Positions 45,336-55,017 of a stretch of DNA of 64,000 nt are shown here, piece by piece. The translations under genes and the position numbers were made by a program. This stretch comes from Haemonchus contortus (lineage: Eukaryota > Nematoda > Chromadorea > Rhabditida > Trichostrongylidae). The stretch lies in contig LS997562.1 in the NCBI GenBank assembly GCA_000469685.2, forward strand, positions 26,449,044 to 26,513,043, given 5' to 3'. A model generated the notes under the pieces. That model was not told the origin of the DNA and did no database searches. It was given only the letters and a program-made list of their open reading frames with translations. Each line of letters starts with the position of its first letter. The first letter of the stretch is position 1.

Positions 45336-45929
45336 CACTACCGTTGGAGTTGACTTGTAACACTTACTGCATCTCACGGGGTAATGAAGAAGTTCATTTA
45401 CGACTTCTACTAGGATAATTTGACGATCTTTGGCCGCCACATTTACCTGTCTACCTACCATCTTAGGCAGAAAGTCATGTTGCTCTTTCAGTTCTCCCTT
45501 CCCAAATTAAGTATGCTATCATGTCTATGAAGAGTTTTACGGCAGCCGCTCCAAGTAGGATTAATCGTATGATTGTAGCATGTAAAATGTAACTGTTATT
45601 CTTCCGCCACTTATGACCCTGGCTGAGCTCTCCATGCGGTACCTGTCGGAATGCAAGGTGTCCTTTTGTGGATATTCAGCAAGACTGTGTGCCTTTATAA
45701 GATGGAGATTTAGACGTTATTGGCAATCAGGACGCAATATATCTGTTGCCCCTGTCACCAGCCTCATCAAAATATTGCGAGGGGTTAGGATGCCGTCATG
45801 ACTTACTTTCATCGATTCAGAGAGGGCGTCTGATACCGCCCACACATCGTGGCGCTAGTGTGTTCCTGCTCAACAATACAAGAATGTATTGTTGGCTATA
45901 CAACAACTTCATGTCCAAGAAACCACTAT

Positions 45930-46850
45930 TTGACAAGGAAGTGATGGTTAACATGAAGACTGAGATTTGGCACCATGACATTAGGCCCAAACTGTTCTGT
46001 ACCACTCGCAAACGTAATGCGCCGAATCGCTCCATCGAGGCATGGGACTGAAAGCTGACGAACGACATCTACATCACCTCCACGTCGCAGGCTACAGTAG
46101 CGCTCAAAAGTATTCGGCGGAATGCTTCTTCAGTTATAATTTTCAGCCGTAACTCCTTTCCTACTGGATCTAATCAAGCGAAATTTCAATATGTGTAGCA
46201 TTAGTGTACTGTGAACATTTACCACTATTAACCCGCATTTTGATAATGTTACAAATATCCCAAAGGGCTTGAACCCAAAATCAACTGGGAATAGGGATGA
46301 TGGTCCTTCTGGTACTTCTTTCCTTTTTGCAATGTCTTAAGTGTACGAGCGCTAATGTCAAACATAGAAGAGGAGAAATACGCAAATAAGGTGGGGATAA
46401 CTGCAGAAGTCACAAACTTGCTTCCAGCATAGCCTACAAACGCCTCCCCATTAGTATGTGGATATGGCTGTATTGCAGTCAAGTAGTGTTGGATAGTGTG
46501 AAATATGCTTCAGTCAAACATCAAAATTTCATGTGATTTGCTACACTGGGAAAGAAGTTACGGCAAGTTGAAGTTGGCCGAATACTTTTGAGCGCTACTG
46601 TACGTAGTGGTTAACAACGAACATCGCGCAGGCAGAACGAGTGCTAGTCGAATTCGAAAATGTTTGCGGAAGGATCGGCTTGCGCCTGAACCGCCCGAAC
46701 CTAAGAGACGACGTTCATGAGGAACGAGCCGGTACATTTTGTTCCTTTTACTCTGGACGGAATGAATGCTCTTCTTACGTGTATCTGGGTCGAGAGGTCA
46801 ACAGTCAACGGTCTCCTAGGGACCGACTTTGTGATGAACTTTGGATCCGG
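45930..46850 (+). pseudogene. RTE-type LINE fragment (RT palm/thumb), plus strand, split by a MITE
   Basis: Words: DIRPKLFC (motif B region, about 45,980), NAMRRIAPSRHG, then after the MITE LVEFENVCGRIGLRLNRPNL (about 46,647-46,706) and ECSSYVYLGREVN (about 46,764-46,802). They align with the 17.7-18.1 kb and 27.4-27.9 kb copies. The FADD region is the point of MITE insertion and is corrupt. Dead fragment; the only plus-strand RTE piece in the window. Confidence 0.65.
46095..46600. mobile_element. MITE with Tc1/mariner-type ends in the RTE fragment
   Basis: The left end CAGTAGCGCTCAAAAGTATT and the right end (reverse complement) CAGTAGCGCTCAAAAGTATT are identical over 20 bases, with TA on both sides (46,093-46,094; 46,601-46,602). 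506 bp, no transposase. Removing it and one TA restores RTE text collinear with the 17.87 kb copy (GTCGCAGGC-TA-CGTAGTGG). Confidence 0.85.
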
Positions 46851-47447
46851 GCTTGATTACACGGGATATCAAACGAGCACCTAGACGACTGCGAGCCCAA
46901 GGACCTACTTTTCTGTTCGATTGCTCTGAACGAAAGGAATGGTATGAATCTACCAGCAGAGCGAAGAGGGTTTACTGAACTACTTGGGTGAGCCAGGTGA
47001 TAGTACTCCACCTACTACTGTTGCCTCGTAGTGAAGCAGTGGTAAGAAATGTCAAGTGGAACTTTTGGATAAGCGTGAAAGGATCCTATAATATCTATTA
47101 AAAATGTCTGTGAGCAACAAGAGAGGCGTCAAGGCTCTACTAGAGAGCGTGTTTTCCTATCAGAGTATGGAGACAATTTCATCAGTGAAAAGCTATAAGT
47201 ATGCTAACCAGAATGTGAAAATGAAGACAAGCGAATTAATTCACTTTGCAGTCAAAACAAGTAAAGCGAATGAGATAGTAAACGTAGGGGAAACACAGAA
47301 TGACCTCTTTTCTATGGAAAGTGACGAGATGAAAATTCTTCGGTTCTTATTTTGACCTCTCTTAAAAGAAACAGTTATTATAATTGCACACTCTAGTGTA
47401 GGACGGAGAGGAGGGTATATCGAAAATATATAAAAAAAGCGTGAACA
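46851..47447. other. Intergenic stretch, nothing recognised
   Basis: One 83-codon plus frame (47,104-47,355) without recognised motif; not called. Confidence 0.35.
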
Positions 47448-47845
47448 TGTAGATGGGGGGGGGGCCACCCATCCGAAGGACAGTATGTCAAGAAATGAAC
47501 TCAATGAAACGCGTTATGTCGTGCTATATCACGGAGAAGCCAGTTTTTGATTTAGGGCTTTCGTAGGGAAGGAGCACCGCGGTGGGCAAGTTCTCTTTAT
47601 TTTCTTTTACTTTTTTCTGCAGGAGGTAATCATCCCGGTCACCTAGGTGCTCCTACCCTACCCAGGTCTATTTAGGGAACTAAATTTCCTTAGCTGAAAC
47701 CGCGTAAAAGAGCTAAGGTGGTCGGTTCCCGTCATCCTCTACGCATCCGATACAGTGCTAATATAACAAGGACTAACACGTTAGACTGAGTTCATTTCTG
47801 ATATACTAACCTTCGGATGGGTGCCCCCCCCCAACTACATTTGTG
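47448..47845. repeat. Inverted pair of the C-tract dispersed repeat
   Basis: The left arm (about 47,448-47,535) runs from a G run through CACCCATCCGAAGG and AGAAATGAACTCA. The right arm (about 47,750-47,845) is its reverse complement, ending CCTTCGGATGGGTG plus a C run. About 215 bp of unrelated sequence separates them. The third copy is at 3,185. Confidence 0.65.
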
Positions 47846-48632
47846 AAGCCGTACGACATGTTACCTGTATAGGTGATCCGCCTCCTTTCGTCTGATCCCT
47901 TTGCAAGATGGATAGTACATAACGCCCACCGTGTAATCCACAGCAACAAGACTCTGACAATTTAAATACATACGAGTAAGACAAACGCAATTTCCAAAAA
48001 AAAGCCGATCGTGTGCCAAAATCTATTTGGAGTGCGATAGATTCGATAAGCGCATTCACCACATAGACCTTGTTTTTCTCTTCAGTGACCTAAATTTTGG
48101 GTAATAACGAATGCTTCGATCGCAATAATTTTAGGGACCATACAATAATGCTCCTAATTTGTGGTCGACCGACGGATTAATCCGTCGCAAACCGTCGCTT
48201 CGCCATAATTTTTCCTAAAGTACTCCAGTCAAATTGTAAGTATGATCAACGAAAAGCCCTGCTCGTGAACAATCCAGCCATATAATGAATATTTGGTTTT
48301 CTCGAAATTTTCGCCTTCACCTCGAGGAAAAATAACCAATGAGTCTCTCAGCACCTGTGATGTTACTTGCGGATACAACAGCATCGTAAACCCCCCAGTT
48401 CAACCGATAACTTCGTTCTCAGTTTTAAAAAGGCATGAATGGCACCATATTCGAGGAGAGCAGAGAATTCTGATCATTCTGAGACCGTTTATGATATCAT
48501 TTAAACACTTTCAGCTTAATTCGATGATTCAAATTACATTTGTCCAGGTAAATGATACTTTTTTCCAGCATAATACATGTTGCTTCACAACAATCGTCGT
48601 GATACTTCATAAAATTATGCTAAAGTTTGAAG

Positions 48633-48754
48633 CCATGGGTCAATAGAGATCGATGGCGACGGGTCGACCAGCTCAAGTTAATTAGAGGGCAATCCAGCCC
48701 TCTAATTAACTTGAGCTGGTCGACCTGTCGGGATCGATCTCTATTGGCTCATGG
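48633..48754. repeat. Near-perfect 122-nt hairpin (58-bp arms, 6-nt loop)
   Basis: The left arm 48,633-48,690 and right arm 48,697-48,754 are reverse complements at 53 of 58 positions, around the loop AATCCA. The innermost 29 bp, including CCAGCTCAAGTTAATTAG, are uninterrupted. It lies inside the 48.1-50.9 kb foldback element. It could be a recent inverted duplication, a small snap-back element or a small-RNA hairpin; the sequence alone does not decide. Confidence 0.85.
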
Positions 48755-49214
48755 CCTTCGCTATTGCCATGCCCCTTCAGGAGGGCGCCTTATACCAGAT
48801 ATATTTAACACGCAGAAATCTTTTTCGGAAACTTTGTTGGATACGTCATCACGACAGTTTTCTTTTCGAAATCCTTTTTACTCTAGCTCTCCACTTCATA
48901 TAGTGATTTCAGTTTCACCCTGTGGAATTCCTAATCCCTGTCACCATGTCTCAAGAAATTGGGAAGCACTCGCTATATGATGCCCATTAGAAAGAGACGA
49001 GGCAGATTTCAGCGAAAGAGTTGGATTTTGTTGTTTCTTTTTTACGAATACTACGATTCTCGAGGAAACGTCATTTAGCTGATTTGAAGTGCCATTAATC
49101 TTCTTTTACGGATCATGTTAAGCCCTTAACCCCACCTCTGAGAGTGGAGAATTCTTATTTATATCGAGTTATAATTCAAATAACACGTGTATATATAATA
49201 TATATGCATGTATG

Positions 49215-49270
49215 TACGCCTGTTAGTCAATAGTGGAGCTAGTATTTCATAGTCAATAGTGGAGCTCGTA
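49215..49270 (+). repeat. Short tandem duplication
   Basis: TAGTCAATAGTGGAGCT occurs twice, 26-27 bases apart. Directly visible; no role assigned. Confidence 0.7.
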
Positions 49271-50982
49271 ACTTAGAACCTCGTTATCGATCTCTACAGG
49301 ACTGAGTGGTTCTGCATGGCCATGTTTTCCTGAGCGACACAAAGGCACTCAACCCAAAGACGCATTGTAGTGTAGTTATATTCAACATTACTGGGGCAAA
49401 CTATGATTCAAGTATGCTAAAAAATTATATTTTAAAAATGCAAGAATTATTGTTTTTTTCTGGGATTACTACTAGAGCTGTAAGTTTTTAAACAATATTT
49501 GAAGCTATTAGTCCATATTGATGAATTAATCACTGAGTTAGTAAATTATGTCGTAACAGGACTCAACACTCAGAATTCGAGCGGCCGGCCTTTACTGCCA
49601 CCGCTGCCAGCCTGAGCAGCTATTAAATGGTTGGCCGAAACTATACATGCTTAAACGTCTCAATGGCGCAGAGGGAGAGTTTGCGTCTCATGTCTGCTCT
49701 CCGTTGAGGTTCGGATCCGTCATCGTGCACAGTGCTTGCAAACGCTGAAACGACATCGTTTGCAAGCAGTATGCGCTTCTCTGAGCTAATTGGGCTGGTT
49801 CTCAAGGTCAACGTCCTCCAGTTCGAAAAATGGGGGACCGGGGGCAAATTAAAACTAGTGGTTTTAAACATTTACAACGTTAGGTTGCAAGCGATTTGAA
49901 GAAGTTTTTAGTTAGTTTGGTAGTCAAAGTCGAACAGCATTTGTCATAGCGTTGTCGTTTGTTTCTGCCAGTTGCATACCATCACGCTCGCTCCATCAGT
50001 AGGTTCGATCTTAAATGGACACGACAGCAGTGAAAGTGATGGGCCTACTGGACCTGGACTAGTAAGTATTCGTTGAATCATATAATCGAAGCATTTAAAT
50101 TAGTGGAAAACTAATTTGCTTGTCAGAGATGAACCTTCGGGGAGACTAGCGATTTCTTGAAAAACTGGTGATTCTAATCACTGCTTCGAACTGAAACTGT
50201 TCGGATTCTATCATGGAGGAAATCAAAATGAACACGATCCCACGCTCTTCTCAGATACGGGCCATATAAGCCTTCAAAAACAGAACGAAATTTTCATCTG
50301 GAGTGGAGGGCATACGATGGTATTATGTACGCAATTAACACCTCAGATACCTGAAGAATCAATCTTCGATCTTCTTGAAAATGAAGCTACGAAGTTGAAG
50401 GAAGTCAAAAATTTATCATATAGCTGGATTCCCGTGAGCAGATTATCTATTGGACTTCCATCCGGAATGAATGACTGGAAAAAAGTATCAAATATCTGAA
50501 AAAAATGGTAATTTGAATCAACGAATCAAGCTGAAAGTGTTCAAATTATATCAAAATGGAATCAGAATGATCGGGACTCTCCGCTCTCCTCGAATGTGGT
50601 GCCATTCATGCCTTTTTAAAACTGAGAACGAAGTTATCGGTTGAACTGGAGGGTTTACGATGCTGTTGTATCCGCAGTAACACCTCAGGTGCTGAGAGGC
50701 TCACTTTTCATTTTTTCTGGAGATGAAGGCAAAAATTCAAAGAAACCGAAAATTTATCATTTGGCTGGATTGCTCACGAGCAGGGCTTTCTGTAGATCAT
50801 ACTTACAGCTTGATAGGAGTACTTTAAGAAAAGTTATGGCAGGAGTCGGTTGACCACAAATTAGGAGCAGTATTGTAGCTGGCTGAAGGTGAAAAATGTC
50901 ATGCAAAACAGTGCACACGCGGAAAAGCAAATGAGATTTTCTGCGAAAACCTCGAATTTTATCGGAGTACATTCTTGAGCAG

Positions 50983-51265
50983 CCGAAGGTGGTGGGGTCG
51001 CAAAAGGCACACTCGCACTGTTCAGGAATCAGATCCCGGATAGTTGTCTGCTCAGGCTGGGTAAGCCTCCTATACCTCCGGGGTCGGAGAATCGGGTCAA
51101 AACTCGTTTGGAAATCTAAAACACTGACTCGAACATCGGCGGGTCGCAAGTTTTTGCATAAGCCCCCCCCCCCCCCACCAACTCATTCGAACCACCTACC
51201 CCACAATTCCAAATGAAAGTTGAATGCGGGCGTGCATCCGAGAAACGGGATGGGTTAACGTCTTA
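50983..51265 (+). repeat. tRNA-derived SINE, diverged copy with a C-tract
   Basis: Head remnant GGTGGTGGGGTCGCAAAAGG with ATCAGATCCCGG, body CCTCCGGGGTCGGAGAATCG and AAAACTCGTTTGGAAATCTA, and tail GAATGCGGGCGTGCATCC match the family at 4.3-4.8 kb in order. A run of about 15 C lies in the body near 51,163-51,177. Confidence 0.55.
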
Positions 51266-52011
51266 AACTTAACTCTTGTATTCTTAAGCTCGTTCATTTC
51301 TAAAGTTGCAGGAAGTAGACGGCGATAGGCACTGTTTGGAGATTTTAGTCGCTACAGAGCAGCGCACAACTGCGAGAAGAGTTTGCTACAATATATGTTA
51401 ACGAATGTTGTTGAGCCGATCCGCACTGACGGGAGACGAGCTTCCATTTGCCCTGTGACTTCACAGTAACATCGCCCTTCCTCTCCTACTCGCCACAATT
51501 CGCCACTTTATGGGAAAAGGTTGTCCCATTAAGGAAACACCAAAGTCAAGAACAAAAAATTGAAGTGGATTTAATAGTAACAATACGGCACCCTACAAAC
51601 AAAAATCAAGTCTAAGGTAGACAGTGCTTGTAGCACATTTGTTATATAAGGTGAGGAGCCAACTGATAAGTCATTCAGACCTCCCAATTACTTACGCTTA
51701 CAAACACGAGAGGAGGAATGGAATGGTCTGGGCTGGTAGCAACAGGATGCACCACACTATAGCGCTCTGTACACTGCAAATAAAACTTATTGTGTTTGTT
51801 TTCTATTATGGTCTGTGAATAAGTAGAAGAATAAACAGCGTTTAGTAAAAGCATTAGCAGCAGTAAAAGCAAACATTTGATTATGATGATTGACAGGTTT
51901 TTGAGGCTCTCGAAGTGCTGACTGGAGCTCCGTATAAATAAAGCGAGTGCGAGCAATACCCAATCCTCAATCGCAGATGAGATCAAAGAATAAAGGATAA
52001 AGTCTTGAGGT
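51266..52011. other. Intergenic stretch, nothing recognised
   Basis: No gene or repeat supported. Confidence 0.35.
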
Positions 52012-52285
52012 CTTGATCAATCGCGTAGGGATGCGCCCACGCATTTGATTTCCGTTCAGAATCGCAGTGGCGGATTGAATGCGTTTGTGTCCTTTATAAT
52101 GAAATGCGGTGGCCAGCCGATGTACAACTCAGTGTTTTTATCCTTCCAGACGAGAATGCTACCAACCAACCGACCCGGGGGGGGATAGGTGGCGGTCGGC
52201 CTAGGCGGATATCGGTTCAGGATTCGAACACGTGACCATGAGTGTGTTAAAGGCGTCACGTGCCACAACGCCACCTCCGTTCCTA
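52012..52285 (-). repeat. tRNA-derived SINE, near full-length minus-strand copy
   Basis: On the minus strand: an A-box-like GGTGGCGTTGTGGCACG, B-box GTGTTCGAATCCTG, ATATCCGCCTAGG, body CTCGTCTGGAAGGATAAAAA, tail ACTGCGATTCTGAACGGAAA and GCGTGGGCGCATCCC. The block order equals the 4,514-4,805 copy, which confirms the family. Confidence 0.7.
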
Positions 52286-52954
52286 AGATTATGTTAGCTC
52301 AAAGAGTAGCGGTTCAGTGGTGAGAGCGGTATACTTTAATCAACGAGCATTGACTAGAGAGAATGTCGAGTATTGACTAGGAATTTTCAAGGAAGCTCCT
52401 TTAAATTTGCAATTTCACAAGTAGAAAAGCGAAACATTCAGTTTATTGAGTATGAGAACGGCATTCCGTCGAGATAAGCGCTGCCTGATTGGTAGTTATT
52501 CTTAAAGTTTGCAAAAATATCAAGTTATGCGAAAGAGTCGCACATTTTTAAATATGCACACCTTATAACCCTTTTTTTTGTATTCCTCTAGAATATAGGG
52601 ATACTCGTCCAACCATTTGTTGCAAATCTCCGTATTGTTCCAATCCGGTTCCTCCGGTGGTCGTCCAACACGGTCTACTTTTTCAACAGATCTGCCTGAA
52701 AATTAAGGTATTCATACCCAAAAAATTCACTTCAACAAATAATGTAATTTTGACAGAATACCGAAAAGCAGAGGAAAGCCGTTCGGCCTGCTGTTATCCC
52801 CAACTTTATTCAAAAAGTTCATTTGAACTGCTCCTAGATTGTTCTTTAGGAACCGCAGAGTCTTTGGTAAAGATCTGTAAAAGTATGTCATCACCCAATT
52901 TTCGAAAGAGAAGGGATCGATTCCATCAATAATTTATCATATTACCTCGATCAG
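52286..52954. other. Intergenic stretch, nothing recognised
   Basis: One 91-codon plus frame (52,657-52,932) without recognised motif. Confidence 0.35.
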
Positions 52955-54289
52955 ACAATACCCACCCTAAATGTTCAAAAAAAATGAAAAAAACGCGTTT
53001 TGCGTTTTTTTTCGTTTTTTTTTTTGCTCTAACTAGGTTGAGTTGCAACTTATTCATATTGTGTGCTACATGGTTGAACTCAACTCCTCGAGCTCTATAA
53101 CATGTTTTATCTAAAATTTTTGAAAGTTCGATTTTGAGGTCCCCCATCCATCAAAGTTCCTAAGGGTACGTCATTAGCAGCGACGCCTGCTATAATTATA
53201 ACCAGAGGACATTATCTTCTATTAAAAGTAGTCTGTGAAACGTGGAGTAGCGAAAATTTTTTGGCATCAGGTGAAAATAAGATCATGGCATTTCTCAGAT
53301 CGTCCTGATCACTTCGATACCAGTTTTCTCCAAAATGAATGAATTTGGCCATAGGCTAAATTCAAACGACAGAGGCTTTTCAAAAGGAAGAATAGCCAAC
53401 ATTAGTTGATTTTTATCCTCAGAAAATGGTTCGCCTATTCACAGAAAGATTATTTAACATAACTTGAAAATTAAAAAAACTCCCGATATTGCCCCCAAGC
53501 GCAGTAGACAAAATTTTGATTTTTGCAATCAAAATAAGCCTCCTGGAACCTACATAGTTGGGATCCATTTTTGAATAGCTACTCAGTCATATGAAAATCG
53601 ATCCACAAAGTTCACTTCGGATTTGCAACTTTAGCACCGCTTTTCTTCCCATTCTCTCGGCCACCCTATTGGCTCTCCTGCTCAAATAATTCGTTTTTAC
53701 CGATACTAGTCATACCTTGAAGTTCTCCTTGTGTGATTCGTATAATTTTGAGTATTTGCGCTATTTACAAATTCATCAGTAAGTTAAAGTAGCGGCTACA
53801 TTTGAATGTGTAGATTTTAAAACAGTTTACGACTGCGGCACCATTAATAGGTAGGCTATGTCGGGGTGCGAAGAAACTCCCTAGGTAACTGCAAGAGCCG
53901 CAGAGGTCGCATGACCATACCCTGTCCTAGCTGGCTGAGCTGGAGAGTTAATAGTGTGGCCGAGAGAATAGGAGGGGTAGAAAAGCGGTGCTAATGCATT
54001 GCAATGCAGTGCATTCGCGAACCTTCGCCCGCGCGGTGCGGCTGCGTTTCTTAACGGTCAGTTTAGTTTTCTCCTTGCTTTTCGTTTTCATCGCTTTTTT
54101 TTCGGTTTTACTGATTTTATACTGTCTTATTCAACTTGCTTTTATATTGTGTTTTTGTTTTGTCTGCTTTCCTTGGTGCATTCCCCTGATTAGCCTCCGA
54201 ATTCTACGTGTTTTGTCTTCGTTGTGTCTGGTTGCCCGGGTGCCCTGTTAATCGATTCTATTGATCCTCATTGCTATCGCTCATTAGCC

Positions 54290-55015
54290 ATGGTTTTGAC
54301 CCGCAAGCAGAAGAACCTGAACGTTGTAGCAGAAGTTGCGAATGGCAAAAATAGTGTTTCTCAGGTCGAGATGAACAGCAATTTTCGTACTGATGTTCCT
54401 GTAGTGAATGGCTCTAGCACAGCCGCTTCTTTTGGCCCTGTACCCTTGGATTATAGTAAGCTCTCGGTCAATGAGCTCTTACTAAATATAATGGAAACTA
54501 ACAATGACCCAGTAGTTGCGCAAATGCTGTCAGCTTTATGCGACAAAATGCCTAAAGATTTTGCTGATCATCTCGAGAAAGAGAAACGATCACGTAGTAT
54601 TGTGCTCGCTGGCTTGAAAGAAAGTGAGAAAAGTCTAGCCCCCTCGGCTCGCCAAAGAGAGCTCGCGGCCAAAGTTTCTGAGGTGTTGGATGCGCTCGAT
54701 GTTGAGTGCACTCCTTGCGATGTATATCGTATGGGCAAATTGGACCCTTTGAAGCCTAGGCTAGTCAAGATTGTACTATCGACTGTGGCGCATTGGCGGA
54801 TAGCTCTTAAAAACGCTCGCAATCTCCGCAATTCATGCTTTCCCGAAGTTTTCGTTAGAAAAAGCATGACACGTGAAGAGCGTAAACGCGAATTTGAGTT
54901 GAGGCAAATGGCTCACGAAAAGAACAACGGTTGCGCTAGTCGTGAGTGGGTAGTATACCGAGGGCAGTTAAAGCACGTCTCTGAGTTACCGGCACGGAAT
55001 TCGGTAAACGCTTGA
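54290..55015 (+). CDS. LINE ORF1 protein (RNA-binding-type), intact frame
   Basis: The 241-codon frame from the ATG at 54,290 (MVLTRKQKNLNVVAEVANG) was chosen over the in-frame ATG at 54,224 because the latter lies in the 5'UTR-like hydrophobic read-through; this choice is not certain. The C-terminal half has RSRSIVLAGLKESEKS, then DVYRMGKLDPLKPRLVKIVL and REERKREFELRQMAHEK. This resembles the RRM-like fold followed by a basic tail found in ORF1 proteins of CR1/L2-type elements. In the family it binds element RNA and helps form the ribonucleoprotein. The stop (55,013-55,015) is two bases before the ORF2 ATG, so ORF2 would need reinitiation or a similar mechanism. No lesion seen. Confidence 0.75.
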   Translation: MVLTRKQKNLNVVAEVANGKNSVSQVEMNSNFRTDVPVVNGSSTAASFGPVPLDYSKLSVNELLLNIMETNNDPVVAQMLSALCDKMPKDFADHLEKEKRSRSIVLAGLKESEKSLAPSARQRELAAKVSEVLDALDVECTPCDVYRMGKLDPLKPRLVKIVLSTVAHWRIALKNARNLRNSCFPEVFVRKSMTREERKREFELRQMAHEKNNGCASREWVVYRGQLKHVSELPARNSVNA

Positions 55016-55017
55016 AT

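Larger units (their letters stand above)
48143..50875. mobile_element. Composite foldback element with TA-flanked ends
   Basis: The left end CAATAATGCTCCTAATTTGT and the right end (reverse complement CAATACTGCTCCTAATTTGT) are inverted and flanked by TA. Arms of about 400 bp (48,143-48,560; 50,510-50,875) pair over long stretches, e.g. CACCATATTCGAGGAGAGC and AACTTCGTTCTCAGTTTTAA. An additional direct copy of the right-arm sequence sits at about 50,160-50,490, offset by ~355 bp. No transposase frame. The centre contains the 122-nt hairpin at 48,633 and about 1.4 kb of unrecognised DNA. Confidence 0.72.
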
